Source: Sagittula stellata E-37 (lineage in GTDB: Bacteria; Pseudomonadota; Alphaproteobacteria; Rhodobacterales; Rhodobacteraceae). Taken from it: 64,000 nt of DNA. The position numbers were made by a program, and so were the translations under genes. The notes under the pieces were generated by a model. That model ran no database searches. It was not told the origin of the DNA and worked only from the letters and a program-made list of their open reading frames with translations. The stretch is taken from assembly GCF_039724765.1 (NCBI RefSeq), contig NZ_CP155729.1, positions 1,116,001 through 1,180,000 of the forward strand, in the 5' to 3' direction. This document shows positions 8,350 to 17,395 of this stretch, piece by piece. Position 1 is the first letter of the stretch. Each line of letters starts with the position of its first letter.

Positions 8350-9084
8350 ATGCCGCTGCGCTGCAGCATGCCACGGGAAGGGGGCCCGATCACCCGGTGC
8401 TGGCTGACTGCCGCATGCGCTCTCACCCTCGCCATAGACGCTGCCGCGCAGGAGGTGACGTTCCGCTTCCAGCACGTTGTCTCGCCGCACTCGGCCATCC
8501 CGAAGCACGTCATCGACCCCTGGGCCGGGAAGATCGAAAAGGAGACGGACGGCCGCATCGAGGTCGAGATCTATCCGTTCATGCAGCTCGGCGGCACCGC
8601 GCCGGAACAGTATGACCCGATCGTGGACGGGGCGATCGACGGCGGCTCGGTGATCCCCGGCTGACAGGCGGGCCGCTTCCCCGAGGCGATGTCAAACGGC
8701 GTGCTCGACGGTGGCGCCTTCACCTGAAAGATGTCGCCCTCGCTGACAGTCGACGAGGTGACCGGCAGCCACACCGACGCGGCAGGCGACAAGTCGCTCC
8801 ACAACCTTTTCTTCATCCCGGGCAGGAACAAGCATGCCTACGACAGCCTGCCCGACGACCTGAAGGCGGTGATCGACCCCACCTCTGGGCCGGAGACCGC
8901 CGCCCGGGAGGTTCGCACCCGTGACACCGGCGCCGCCGAAGGCCGCGCCGTGATGGAGGCCTAGGGCAACCGGATTTCCACACTCTCAAAGGGCGAAACC
9001 GCCAGCATCAAGCCGCTTGAGGGCGAGGTAATCGACGCATGGATCGCCGACAGGGACGCCAGGGGCTCCCCGGCCGGCAACTGA
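8350..9084 (+). pseudogene. Decayed TRAP transporter binding protein (DctP type)
   Basis: One continuous reading frame shows a signal peptide-like start (ALTLAIDAAAQEVTFRFQH) and TRAP solute-binding protein blocks, but is broken by TGA at 8662, TGA at 8725 and TAG at 8962. By comparison with the family, two stops fall where Trp is plausible (GAFT-W-KMSPSL and the G-x-QAGRF position) and one where Gln is expected (EA-Q-GNRI). Each is then a single C:G to T:A change. About 100 residues that normally lie between the GRFP block and the EAMSNGVLDGG block are missing near 8683. No DctM/DctQ genes remain nearby. It is a relic, not a functional receptor. Confidence 0.85.
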
Positions 9085-9163
9085 CGGATGAGGCCCGCGC
9101 CATGCTGGCAGGCGCCGCGGCCAGCGGAAACGGAACCGCCGCGCTCCGCTGCACCCCTTGGGT

Positions 9164-9216
9164 TTCTTTGCTTCGGAAATACTCCGGAGGGGGTCCGGGG
9201 GAGGCAGCGCCTCCCC
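9164..9216. repeat. Partial copy of dispersed palindromic repeat (family A variant)
   Basis: The stretch CTTTGCTTCGGAAATACTCC followed by GGAGGGGG, a CCGGGGG run and GGCAGCGCCTCCCC resembles one arm of the larger repeats at 23082-23215 and 59401-59531 (an AAATAC-CTCGGGGG core, then a GC palindrome). It sits between the TRAP pseudogene and the end of rsmD. The similarity is by eye and the partner arm is absent. Confidence 0.45.
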
Positions 9217-9269
9217 TGTCTGCGCGGGCAGGGCCCGCGCGGATCGTCCCGGCGCCAGCCGGGGCGACA

Positions 9270-9824
9270 TCACCGGGAGCGCAGCACCGTGACATGCGTG
9301 TCGCCGTATCTCCGCGCCTCCAGGGCCGCATAGCCCTCGGGCGCCACCTGGGGGGCGCTCTCTTCCCAGACGATCAGCGCCTCCGCCCCGATCCAGCCCT
9401 GTGTCCGCGCCACCTCCAGTGCCCGCGCGCCCAGACCCTTGCCGTAGGGCGGGTCGAGGAACACCAGCGAGCAGGGCGCACCCGCGGGCAGCCGTGTCGC
9501 ATCCGCGCCGATGACCGACGCGCGGTCCGAGCAGTCCAGCGTCTTCACGTTCTCGCGGATCAGCCGCTGCCCGACCCGGCCGTTCTCCACGAAAGTGGCG
9601 GAAAGGGCGCCGCGCGACAGCGCCTCCAGTCCCAGCGCACCGGTGCCGGCGAAGAGGTCCAGCACCACCGCGCCCTCGAAGGGATCGCCGAAGCGCCCGC
9701 CCGCCAGCATGTTGAACAGCGATTCGCGCACGCGGTCGGTCGTGGGGCGCAGATGCGCGCCCGGATCGCCCTTGCCCACGGACGCCAGCCGCCGGCCGCG
9801 CCACTCGCCCGCAATGATCCTCAC
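9270..9824 (-). CDS. rsmD: 16S rRNA (guanine(966)-N(2))-methyltransferase
   Basis: A 184-residue RsmD. The SAM-binding motif DLFAGTGALGLEALSRGA and the catalytic DPPY (FLDPPYGKG) are present. The N-terminal MRIIAGEWRGRRL block is characteristic of the family; here it begins VRIIAGEWRGRRL. The start is the GTG at 9822-9824, overlapping the TGA of the upstream flavoprotein gene (GTGA), so the two are translationally coupled. RsmD methylates G966 of 16S rRNA in the assembled 30S subunit. Longer open extension upstream overlaps the flavoprotein gene in another frame and is not coding. Confidence 0.93.
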   Translation of the reverse strand: MRIIAGEWRGRRLASVGKGDPGAHLRPTTDRVRESLFNMLAGGRFGDPFEGAVVLDLFAGTGALGLEALSRGALSATFVENGRVGQRLIRENVKTLDCSDRASVIGADATRLPAGAPCSLVFLDPPYGKGLGARALEVARTQGWIGAEALIVWEESAPQVAPEGYAALEARRYGDTHVTVLRSR

Positions 9825-11026
9825 GCCTTCAGCAGTGCCTTGAGCTGCGTTTCCGGGTCGGCCACCGCCTCCGGATCGGCGGTCTTGCCGCCCTCGATCA
9901 GCCGCTTGCCGACCATGTAGGCCTTCGGGTCGTTCATCGCGTCGACCGCCAGCAGCCTGCCGTCCTCGTAGTACCAGTGCGACAGGGCATCGCCGTCCTT
10001 GCGGACCACCACCCGGTCGTAGCCGGTGTTCAGCCCGGCGATCTGCAGCTTGACGTCGTACTGGTCGGACCAGAACCACGGTTTCGGCACATAGGCCTTC
10101 GCGGCGCCCATGATGTTCTCGGCCACCAGTTCGCCCATGTCGATGGCGTTGCCCACCGATTCCAGCCGGATGCGTCCTTCGCCATGCGGGAAGGACGCGC
10201 AGTCGCCCGCCGCCCAGATCGACGGGTCCGAGGTGCGGCCGTGGCTGTCCACCGCGATACCGTTCAGCACCTCCAGCCCGCAGGCTTCCGCCAGTTCGGA
10301 CGCGGGCGCGATGCCGACGCCGACGATCACCATGTCGACCTCGATCGTGGTCCCGTCCGCCAGTTCGGCACCGGTGACATGGCCGTCGCCCAGAAGGCGC
10401 ACCAGCCCGGTGCCTTCGCGCAGGTCGACCCCATGGCCCTTGTGCAGGTCGCGGAACCAGGCAGAGGTCTCGGGCGCGGCCACCCGTTGCAGGATCCGCT
10501 CCGCCGCCTCGACCAGCGTGACCGTCAGGCCCAGCTTGGCGCAGACCGCCGCCGCCTCCAGCCCGATGTAACCGCCGCCGACAACCAGCACCCGCTTGCC
10601 CGACACGCAGGAGGGGCACATCGCATCCACGTCCGCCAGCGTCCGCACCACGTAGACACCGTCCAGCGCACCGCCGATGGAGCCGGGCAACCTGCGCGGG
10701 ACCGAGCCTGTGCACAGCACCAGCTCGTCGTATTTCACCGCGCGTCCACCGGCCATGACTTCCTTGTTGTCGCGGTCCACGGCGATCACCTTTTCGCCCA
10801 CGTGCAGGTCGATGGCGTTTTCGGCGTAATAGGCCGCGGGCCGAAGGTAGAGCCGCTCTTCCTCCATCTCGCCCATGAGGTAGGCCTTCGACAGGGGCGG
10901 GCGCTGGTAGGGCGGCACCGGCTCCTCGCCGATCAGGGTAATGGTCCCCTCGAACCCCTTGGAACGCAGCTTCGCCACCAGCGAGGCCGCCGCCTGTCCT
11001 CCCCCAACAACAACGACGTCCGTCAT
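9821..11026 (-). CDS. Ferredoxin/rubredoxin reductase-like FAD oxidoreductase
   Basis: A 401-residue pyridine-nucleotide disulphide-type flavoprotein of the ferredoxin-NAD(+) reductase class used with class I P450s and ring-hydroxylating oxygenases. The FAD-binding motif VVGGGQAAASLVAKLR begins at residue 5, the second Rossmann motif VVGGGYIGLEAA marks NAD(P)H binding, and AAGDCASFP is the second FAD motif. There is no redox-active CxxxxC. The start at ATG 11024-11026 gives the canonical MTDVVVVGGGQA N-terminus; further upstream codons run into the promoter region of the divergent peroxiredoxin. Its ferredoxin or oxygenase partner is not in the window. Confidence 0.88.
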   Translation of the reverse strand: MTDVVVVGGGQAAASLVAKLRSKGFEGTITLIGEEPVPPYQRPPLSKAYLMGEMEEERLYLRPAAYYAENAIDLHVGEKVIAVDRDNKEVMAGGRAVKYDELVLCTGSVPRRLPGSIGGALDGVYVVRTLADVDAMCPSCVSGKRVLVVGGGYIGLEAAAVCAKLGLTVTLVEAAERILQRVAAPETSAWFRDLHKGHGVDLREGTGLVRLLGDGHVTGAELADGTTIEVDMVIVGVGIAPASELAEACGLEVLNGIAVDSHGRTSDPSIWAAGDCASFPHGEGRIRLESVGNAIDMGELVAENIMGAAKAYVPKPWFWSDQYDVKLQIAGLNTGYDRVVVRKDGDALSHWYYEDGRLLAVDAMNDPKAYMVGKRLIEGGKTADPEAVADPETQLKALLKA

Positions 11027-11107
11027 GGTCCGAGCTCCCTTTTCTCTTGTAGGCGCGACACTATCCTTGCGACACAGGGAAACGCAATTCCACGGAGGAC
11101 AGGACAA

Positions 11108-11596
11108 ATGGCGATTTCACCCGGTGACACGCTGCCGGAGGCAACTTTGTTGCGCATCGGCGCAGACGGCCCCGAGACGGTTGACCTCTCAGAGCTGGCC
11201 AAGGGGCGCAAGCTGCTCATCTTCGCGCTGCCGGGGGCCTTTACCGGCACCTGCACAAACGCCCATGTGCCCAGCTTCATCAAGACGAAGGATGCCTTCG
11301 CCGAAAAGGGCGTGGACGAGATCGTCTGCATCGCCGTCAACGATCCCTTCGTGATGGATTCCTGGAGCCGCCACACCGGTGGAGACAAGGCGGGCATCAC
11401 CTTCCTCGCCGATCCGGATGCCGCTTTCACCAAGGCGATGGGGATGAACTTCACCGCGCCGCCAGTGGGGTTCTACGACCGCTCCAAGCGCTACGCGATG
11501 GTGGTCGAGGACGGCACCGTCAAGGGGCTGAACCTGGATGACAACCCGGGCGTCTGCGAGAAGTCCTGCGGCGAGGCGATGCTGGAACTCGCCTGA
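11108..11596 (+). CDS. Peroxiredoxin, Prx5 type
   Basis: A 162-residue thioredoxin-fold peroxidase of the Prx5/AhpE-like class. The active-site motif is P42-GAF-T46-GT-C49, with C49 as the peroxidatic cysteine. It reduces H2O2 and organic peroxides in the cytoplasm. Two extra cysteines near the C-terminus (C150 and C154 in GVCEKSCGEAM) could act as resolving residues. The start is ATG 11108, preceded by a GGAGGACAGGACAA stretch that supplies the Shine-Dalgarno. It is transcribed divergently from the FAD reductase, with 81 bases between the two starts. Confidence 0.92.
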   Translation: MAISPGDTLPEATLLRIGADGPETVDLSELAKGRKLLIFALPGAFTGTCTNAHVPSFIKTKDAFAEKGVDEIVCIAVNDPFVMDSWSRHTGGDKAGITFLADPDAAFTKAMGMNFTAPPVGFYDRSKRYAMVVEDGTVKGLNLDDNPGVCEKSCGEAMLELA

Positions 11597-11981
11597 ACGA
11601 CCGGCGGCGTCCTGTCCTGATCCGGTCTGACCGGGCCTGACGGGCGCCGCCATATCCTGCCACGCGGCGGTTCCGTGCGCGATGGCAGCCCGTCTGCGCC
11701 CGCGCAGGACAGCCTCGGCACGGGCGCGCGCCTCCCGGCTACATCCCGATATATCCCTTCGGCCCGCTAGCGGACGCTTTCCCGGCACCGATTCCCTGCG
11801 GGCAAAATCCGTCGCGCGGCATTCCGCCGATCCGGATGGATCGCGGCACTGGCGTGTTTTCTTCGGGAAATAGTGGGTTCTGCGGGCCTTTCCGGGACGG
11901 GCCGGACCGAAAAGCTTGCCAGCTTCAATGCCGTCGGCCAACATCGGCCAATAACATTAATTTGAAGTTGGGAGCTGCCAT
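11597..11981. other. Intergenic region between peroxiredoxin and haloperoxidase-like gene
   Basis: About 385 bases hold no supported gene. Just after the peroxiredoxin stop, GGCGGCG (near 11605) and CGCCGCC (near 11645) enclose a nested GGTC-T-GACC palindrome, which could fold into a terminator-like structure but lacks a T-run. The last ~70 bases become AT-rich and probably contain the promoter of the gene at 11982. Confidence 0.5.
11934..11950 (+). promoter_or_regulatory. Direct repeat upstream of haloperoxidase-like gene
   Basis: TCGGCCA occurs at 11934-11940 and again at 11944-11950, exactly ten bases (one helical turn) apart, followed by AT-rich sequence and a GGGAG Shine-Dalgarno before the ATG at 11982. 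The spacing suggests tandem binding of an activator on one DNA face. No regulator is identified. Confidence 0.3.
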
Positions 11982-13370
11982 ATGACCGACTCGCAAGTGA
12001 TTACGAATTTCAGCAGACGCGCCGCACTGGGTTTATTGACCACAGCCGCAGTTGTCGCCGCCACACCGAAGGCCTTTGCCGGACAAGGTTGCGGCTCCGG
12101 CGCGTCCTACATCGAAGGTGTCGTGTCTCCGGGCAATATGACCCCGGTGATGTGGTGGTCCGACCAACTTGTGCAAAAAGTGCGTGACACCGCCACCCCG
12201 CCGCCGCCGGCCACCCGCGCCTTCGCTATCGGCCACCTCGCGGGTTTCGTCGCGGTCAACGGCCTCGCCCCGCGTTATGCAGGGCCGGTGAAGTTGCCCG
12301 AACCGCCGATGCCGGTGAATGCGGACATCGCCTACGGCACTGCCGTCGCCACCGCGATCAACGCGCTTTTCGGCTGGGACAACTGCGAACTGATGGCGTT
12401 CCTCGACGGGTTCGAGGACGGGGAGGCCAAGAACAACGCCATCGTCTGGGGCGCCAACGCGGCCCATGCCGTGCTCGACTGGCGCGGCGAGGACGGGATC
12501 GGCGGCTCGAAGGAGCTGCTCTACACCAAGCTCGACGGCCCGATGGCCTGGCAGCCGACCGGCCCGTTCTTCGGCGCCCAGAACGGCCCGACCTTCAAGC
12601 AATACGGCGGGCCGCTGCTGCCCGGTTGGGGCAGGATGAAGACCTTCGCGGTCGGCTCTGCCCGCGACTTCCGTCCGGCGCCCTTCCCGCGTCAGGACAG
12701 CAAGGAGTTCATGCGCCAACTCGAAAAGGTCTTCCAGTGGGGCGGCGCGACCAGCGATTTCCGCACCGAGGACCAGGCCGAAATCGCCTTCTTCTGGGAA
12801 GACGGCCCGCGCGGCGCGACCCCGCCGGGGCACTGGCAGATCATCGCCATGGACCTGCTGCAACGGCAGGACTTGGACCTCGTCGACCAGGCGCGGTTCA
12901 TGGCGCTCATCAGCATGGCGCAGGCCGATGCGGCCATCGTGACGTGGGATTGCAAGTTCGACATGGACGTGGTGCGCCCCGAAACGGCGATCCGCACCAC
13001 GGTCCTGCCGCAGGACAAGTTCGCGCGGTTCCATGACGCCGAGTGGAAGACGCTGATCCCGACGCCGCCGTTCCCGGCCTATACCTCGGGGCATTCGACG
13101 TTCAGCGGTGCCTCGGCACGGATGCTGGCGCATCTGCTGGGCACCGACAACGTGTCCTTCACCGGTGGTGCCCCGGATCTGGTGAACTGGCCGAAGCAGC
13201 TGACCGGCGTGCGGCGGTCGTGGACGCGACTCAGCCAGGCGGCGGAAGAGGCGGGCGCGAGCCGGGAATACGGCGGCATCCACTGGGAGGCCGACAACAC
13301 CGAAGGTCTGCGCATCGGCGGGCTGATCGCCGACACTGTCTTTGACACCTCCCTGCCGCGCCTGGGCTGA
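11982..13370 (+). CDS. Tat-exported vanadium haloperoxidase/PAP2-type protein
   Basis: A 462-residue protein of the vanadium-dependent haloperoxidase / PAP2 phosphatase superfamily. The three active-site blocks are present: KFDMDVVRP (K325, R332), the Y-T-S-G-H block (S369, G370, H371), and SREYGGIH (R428, H434). The N-terminus NFSRRAALGLLTTAAVVAATPKAFA is a Tat signal (RR at 12-13, AFA cleavage site), so the protein is exported folded. Family members oxidise halides with H2O2 or hydrolyse phosphate esters; the extended length and spacing resemble bacterial vanadium-haloperoxidase-like proteins more than short PAP2 enzymes. Halide specificity cannot be read from sequence. It stands alone and is followed by a terminator. 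Confidence 0.82.
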   Translation: MTDSQVITNFSRRAALGLLTTAAVVAATPKAFAGQGCGSGASYIEGVVSPGNMTPVMWWSDQLVQKVRDTATPPPPATRAFAIGHLAGFVAVNGLAPRYAGPVKLPEPPMPVNADIAYGTAVATAINALFGWDNCELMAFLDGFEDGEAKNNAIVWGANAAHAVLDWRGEDGIGGSKELLYTKLDGPMAWQPTGPFFGAQNGPTFKQYGGPLLPGWGRMKTFAVGSARDFRPAPFPRQDSKEFMRQLEKVFQWGGATSDFRTEDQAEIAFFWEDGPRGATPPGHWQIIAMDLLQRQDLDLVDQARFMALISMAQADAAIVTWDCKFDMDVVRPETAIRTTVLPQDKFARFHDAEWKTLIPTPPFPAYTSGHSTFSGASARMLAHLLGTDNVSFTGGAPDLVNWPKQLTGVRRSWTRLSQAAEEAGASREYGGIHWEADNTEGLRIGGLIADTVFDTSLPRLG

Positions 13371-13390
13371 CACCGCTTCGGGCATCGAAA

Positions 13391-13421
13391 CCCCCGCGGT
13401 CCGCTGCGGGGGTCTTCCTTT
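13391..13421 (+). terminator. Rho-independent terminator of haloperoxidase-like gene
   Basis: CCCCCGC and GCGGGGG form a 7-base stem around an 8-base loop, followed by the T-rich TCTTCCTTT. It begins 20 bases after the stop codon at 13370. Confidence 0.75.
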
Positions 13422-13444
13422 CCCGCCACCCCGAAACAACAGAA

Positions 13445-13466
13445 GGGCGCGCCGCACGGCACGCCC
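13445..13466 (-). terminator. Probable terminator of nucleobase permease gene
   Basis: On the minus strand, GGGCGTGCC and GGCGCGCCC pair (one mismatch) around a GTGC loop, then TTCTGTTGTTT follows. It lies 22 bases downstream of the permease stop at 13488 and abuts the convergent terminator at 13391. Confidence 0.6.
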
Positions 13467-13487
13467 TCCACTTCGTTCCGACAGCGC

Positions 13488-14888
13488 TCAGACGGCCGCC
13501 GTCTCTTCCTCCACCGGCGCCACGGTCTCGACCGGTTTGGAGGTCTCTTCGGTATCCGGGATCACCAGTGACAGAATGATCGCCGACAGGCCCGCCAGCG
13601 TGATCGGCGTGGCGACCACCTGCTTGAGGAAGACCGGCAGGTTCTGCGTGGCATCCGGCACCAGCGTCACACCAAGGCCAAGCCCGAAGGACACCGCCAT
13701 GATGTAGACCTTCTTGCGGTCGATCTCCTGCGTGGCGAGGATGCGGATGCCCGCCACCGCGATGGTCCCGAACAGCACCAGCGTCGCACCGCCCAGCACC
13801 GGCTTGGGGATCAGGAGGAAGATCTGCCCCACCACCGGCAGGAAGCCCAGCACCACCAGAATGCCCGCGATATACAGCCCCACGTGCCGCGAGGCGACGC
13901 CGGTCATCTGGATCACCCCGTTGTTCTGGCTGAAGGTCGTGTTCGGGAAGGTGTTGAACAGTGCCGCGAGGCCGGAGTTCACCCCGTCCGCAAGGATGCC
14001 GCCCTTGATCCGCTTCATGTAGAGCGGCCCCTTCACCGGCTGGCCCGCGATCACGGAGTTCGCCGTCAGGTCGCCCGACGTCTCGATCGCCGTCACGAGG
14101 AAGACGAAGGCGATGGGCAGGAAAAGCCCGATGTCGAAATCCAGCCCGTATTTCAGCGGCTGCGGGATCGCCAGCAGCTCACCCTGACCGGCGCGCGACA
14201 GATCGACCTGGCCCAGGACCATGGCGACGATGGTGCCGACGACCAGCCCGATCATGATCGCCGAAATGCGCAGCATCGGATTGCCTACGAAGGTCAGCAC
14301 AAGGATGACTGCCACGACGATGGCTCCCATCAGCAGGTTCACCGGTGCGCCAAGCGTCTCGCCCGCCTGTGCACCGCCGGCGAAATCGGTGAAGCCCACC
14401 TTGACCAGCGACAGCCCGATCACCGTGATGACGATGCCCGTCACGGTCGGCGTGATGATGCGGTCCAGCTTGTCGACGAACTGGCTCAGCACGATCTCCA
14501 CGAGGCAACCGGCAAGGCAGAGTCCGAAGATCATCGCCAGCATGTCCTCCGGCGTGCCGCCCGCGTTCTTCACCGCAAAGCCCGCCGCCAGCACCGGCCC
14601 GAGAAAGGCAAAGGAAGTGCCCTGCACGCTCAGCAGGCCAGAGCCGACCGGACCGACCCGGTAGCACTGGATGAAGGTCGCCACGCCCGACACGAACAGC
14701 GACATGGCGATGAGGTAGGGGATGTGCTCTCCCAACCCGAGGACGCCGCCGATCACCAGCGTCGGCGTCACGATCCCCACGATGGAGGCGAGGATGTGCT
14801 GCATGGCCGCCAGCGCGGCAGCGGGCGGGGCGGGGGTATCGTCCAGCCCGTAGATCAGGGTTCCCGTGTCGTTCGATGTACTCGTCAT
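13488..14888 (-). CDS. Xanthine/uracil permease (NCS2 family)
   Basis: A 466-residue nucleobase:cation symporter with about 14 membrane segments. The NCS2 signature is present as SQNNGVIQMTG. Members import uracil, xanthine or urate with protons across the inner membrane. The start is ATG 14886-14888 with a GGAGGGACAC Shine-Dalgarno; a longer upstream frame has no membrane character and is rejected. The C-terminal tail after the last segment is acidic (ETSKPVETVAPVEEE). It is monocistronic and has its own convergent terminator. Substrate choice between uracil and purines is not clear from the visible motifs. Confidence 0.9.
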   Translation of the reverse strand: MTSTSNDTGTLIYGLDDTPAPPAAALAAMQHILASIVGIVTPTLVIGGVLGLGEHIPYLIAMSLFVSGVATFIQCYRVGPVGSGLLSVQGTSFAFLGPVLAAGFAVKNAGGTPEDMLAMIFGLCLAGCLVEIVLSQFVDKLDRIITPTVTGIVITVIGLSLVKVGFTDFAGGAQAGETLGAPVNLLMGAIVVAVILVLTFVGNPMLRISAIMIGLVVGTIVAMVLGQVDLSRAGQGELLAIPQPLKYGLDFDIGLFLPIAFVFLVTAIETSGDLTANSVIAGQPVKGPLYMKRIKGGILADGVNSGLAALFNTFPNTTFSQNNGVIQMTGVASRHVGLYIAGILVVLGFLPVVGQIFLLIPKPVLGGATLVLFGTIAVAGIRILATQEIDRKKVYIMAVSFGLGLGVTLVPDATQNLPVFLKQVVATPITLAGLSAIILSLVIPDTEETSKPVETVAPVEEETAAV

Positions 14889-15118
14889 GTGTCCCTCCAT
14901 GCCTTGCAGGCATTTGTTTACCTTTGGACAAGTCTCGGGACAGGGAGCGCAATGGGCGAGTCCGCAGGCGCGCAAACACTGCTGACGCAGCGTCACATAC
15001 TTGAAACGCCCGCCGAAACGCGCCATGGCGGCGTCATTGCCTGTTTGGGAGGCAGTCGCGGCACGGCACAGAGAGCGCGGGACGCGGGCCGGGGACTCAC
15101 GTGCCCGGCCCGCGACCG

Positions 15119-15415
15119 TCAGCCGATCAGGCCGTCCATCTTTCGCGCAAGCTTTGCATCCAGCGAAGACAGCCCGCCCACGTCATGCGTGCTCAGCGTG
15201 ACCTCGACGGTGTTGTAGACATTCGACCACTCCGGGTGGTGGTTCCACTTCTCGGCGTACATCGCGGCCCGCGTCATCCAGCCGAAGGCGGCGGTGAAGT
15301 CGTCGAACTTGAACGTCTTGCGGATGGCGTCGCGGTCCTCGACCATCTCCCATCCGGTGGCGAAAAGCGGTTCCAGCACGGTCTTGCGCCCGGTGTCCGA
15401 CAGTTTCTCGGTCAT
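15119..15415 (-). CDS. phhB: Pterin-4-alpha-carbinolamine dehydratase
   Basis: A 98-residue PCD/DCoH protein, full length for the family. The signature HHPEW...Y-N-T-V-V ([20 protein letters not shown]) and [11 protein letters not shown] are intact. The enzyme dehydrates 4a-hydroxytetrahydropterin and supports aromatic amino acid hydroxylation, or acts in Moco or folate side reactions in bacteria lacking a hydroxylase. Its ATG overlaps the stop of the upstream GNAT-like gene by four bases (ATGA), so the two genes form an operon. No phenylalanine hydroxylase is in the window. Confidence 0.93.
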   Translation of the reverse strand: MTEKLSDTGRKTVLEPLFATGWEMVEDRDAIRKTFKFDDFTAAFGWMTRAAMYAEKWNHHPEWSNVYNTVEVTLSTHDVGGLSSLDAKLARKMDGLIG

Positions 15416-16611
15416 TCTTGTTCCTCGCGTCTGTCTTTTCTGAACGGCCCGTAGCTGGTCAGGATCTCGATATCCTCATCAACCGCGCGCCGCTCCGCTT
15501 CCAGATAGCGCGCAACGGCATCCGAAAAGGAGGGTTCTGCCAGCCAGTGCAGGGAATGCACCGGTTTCGGCAGATACCCGCGCGCCAGCTTGTGTTCGCC
15601 CTGCGCCCCGGCCTCGACCCGGCCAAGGCCGTGCGCGATGGCAAAGTCGATGGCCTGATAATAACAGGCCTCGAAATGCAGGCAGGGGTGGTCCTCGACG
15701 CAGCCCCAGTAGCGCCCGTACAGCACGTCGCGCCCGATGAAGTTCAGCGCGCCTGCAACATAGCGCCCCTCGCGTTCGCACATCACCAGCGCGATGTCGT
15801 CCCGCAGCGTCTCCTGCGCGATGTCGAAGAACCGGCGCGTCAGGTAGGGCGAGCCCCACTTCCGCGCCCCGGTGTCCTGATAGAAGTGCCAGAAGGCGTC
15901 CCAGTGCTCGGGCAGCAGGGCGTCGCCCGTCAGCATGTGGATCTCGCCGCCGAAGTCCTGCGCCTTCGCGCGCTCCTTGCGGATGGTCTTGCGCTTGCGC
16001 GAGGACAGCGTCGCCAGGAAGGCGTCGAAATCGGCGTATCCGTCGTTGTCCCAGTGAAACTGCTGCGTCACCCGGTGCAGCAGGCCCATCTCCGCCCCGG
16101 CCTCCGCCTCTTCCTCGGTGCAGAAGGTGGCGTGGACTGAACTCAACCCGTGGTTCGCCGCGAACTGGATCGCGCCCTGCACCAGCGCCGAACGGCCCAG
16201 CGTCTCCCAGCCCGGCTTCACCAGGAACCGCCGTCCGGTGGCGGGGGTGAAGGGCACCGCGATCTGCATCTTCGGGTAATAGCGACCGCCCGCGTTCTCC
16301 AGCGCATGGGCCCAGGAATGATCGAAGATGTATTCGCCCTGGCTGTGGCTCTTGGCGTACATCGGCGCCACCGCCACGACCTGGCCCTCCACCTCGACCG
16401 ACAGGTGGTGCGGCTCCCACCCGGTGCGTGCATCGACTGACCCGCTGTCCTCCAGCGCCTTCAGGAACCGGTGGGTGGTGAACGGATCGCCGGGCCGCTG
16501 CCCGTCCGCGGCCTCGGGACAGGCGCAGGCATCCCAGACCTCGGGCGCAATATCGCCAAGCGAGGGCAGGACGCTCACGGTCACGTCGCGCTGCGCAGTC
16601 TCTGTGTTCAT
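15412..16611 (-). CDS. GNAT/FemAB-like acyltransferase family protein
   Basis: A 399-residue protein of the DUF482/PEP-CTERM-type GNAT family, related to peptidogalycan-biosynthesis and FemAB-like enzymes. Recognisable blocks are [16 protein letters not shown] (basic acyl-acceptor region) and [15 protein letters not shown], then the C-terminal [12 protein letters not shown] block ([19 protein letters not shown]). There is no signal peptide or membrane segment, so it is cytoplasmic. The start is ATG 16609-16611; the alternative TTG nine bases upstream is less likely. It is coupled to the pterin dehydratase by a 4-base overlap. The biochemical reaction is not established for this family. Confidence 0.8.
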   Translation of the reverse strand: MNTETAQRDVTVSVLPSLGDIAPEVWDACACPEAADGQRPGDPFTTHRFLKALEDSGSVDARTGWEPHHLSVEVEGQVVAVAPMYAKSHSQGEYIFDHSWAHALENAGGRYYPKMQIAVPFTPATGRRFLVKPGWETLGRSALVQGAIQFAANHGLSSVHATFCTEEEAEAGAEMGLLHRVTQQFHWDNDGYADFDAFLATLSSRKRKTIRKERAKAQDFGGEIHMLTGDALLPEHWDAFWHFYQDTGARKWGSPYLTRRFFDIAQETLRDDIALVMCEREGRYVAGALNFIGRDVLYGRYWGCVEDHPCLHFEACYYQAIDFAIAHGLGRVEAGAQGEHKLARGYLPKPVHSLHWLAEPSFSDAVARYLEAERRAVDEDIEILTSYGPFRKDRREEQE

Positions 16612-16642
16612 GCTTCCCAATCTGGCCCTGCCGGCGCGGCGA

Positions 16643-17395
16643 TCAAGCGGGGTAGCCCTCGAACGTCACATTATCGGCGATGCGCCGCGCCTCCGCTTCC
16701 TCGGCGGGGGTGCGGATCGTCCAGCACAGGATCGACAGGCCGCGCGCCTTCAGTTGCGCCACCCGGGGATTGTCCAGGTCGCCGTGGTGATGGCTGATGA
16801 AGTGCAGCGGCATCTCGTCCGCCAACCCGATCTCCGCCAGTTCCACACGCCGCGCGGCGGGCAGGGTCGGGTAATCCTCGGCGGTGCCCGCGCAGGTCGT
16901 CAGGCCACGCGGGCGGCGCGGACACAAACGTGCAAGCGCCGCCACGGAATGCGGGTTGAACGACATCAGCGCCGCCTCACCCGGGTAGCTCTCGATGGCC
17001 CGCGCGCAGGCCTCCTCCAGCGGACCCACGTTCGGGCCCATCTGGCCGTCCTGATCCTTGACCTCGATCAGCAGCGGCACCTGGCCCGCGACGATCCCCA
17101 GCACCTCGGTCAGTGTCGGGATGCCGTCTTCCGCGTCGCGCAAAAGAAGGCCGCCCAGTTCCGCCGCCGTGCGCTGCGCCACCGGACCGCTGGCGCCGGT
17201 CAGCCGCGCCAGGTCATAGTCGTGAAAGACCATGGCCTCGCCATCCGCCGACAGTTGCAGGTCCAGCTCGATGGGATACCCCGCCGCCACGGCGGCCCGG
17301 ATCGCGGCCCGGCTGTTCTCCGGCCGTCCGGCCGCCCGGTCATGGAAAGCCCGATGCGCGACAGGCCGGTCGAGGAAGGCGCGCGGCAGCATCAT
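16643..17395 (-). CDS. Glycerophosphodiester phosphodiesterase family protein
   Basis: A 250-residue GDPD TIM-barrel protein without signal peptide. The motifs HRAFHDRAAGRPENS (first His/Glu), IELDLQLSADG and VFHDYDLARLTG (metal/catalytic His-Asp) are present. The enzyme hydrolyses glycerophosphodiesters to glycerol 3-phosphate and an alcohol. The start is ATG 17393-17395, overlapping the TGA of the upstream RidA gene by four bases; an ATG immediately after (17390-17392) is an alternative. The C-terminal NVTFEGYPA is a normal end for this subfamily. Confidence 0.88.
   Translation of the reverse strand: MMLPRAFLDRPVAHRAFHDRAAGRPENSRAAIRAAVAAGYPIELDLQLSADGEAMVFHDYDLARLTGASGPVAQRTAAELGGLLLRDAEDGIPTLTEVLGIVAGQVPLLIEVKDQDGQMGPNVGPLEEACARAIESYPGEAALMSFNPHSVAALARLCPRRPRGLTTCAGTAEDYPTLPAARRVELAEIGLADEMPLHFISHHHGDLDNPRVAQLKARGLSILCWTIRTPAEEAEARRIADNVTFEGYPA

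Noticed and set aside
8662-8727. In-frame TGA codons in the TRAP frame as possible recoding (selenocysteine or Trp)
   Set aside because: A TAG also interrupts the frame, a ~100-residue block is missing, and no other gene here uses TGA as sense.
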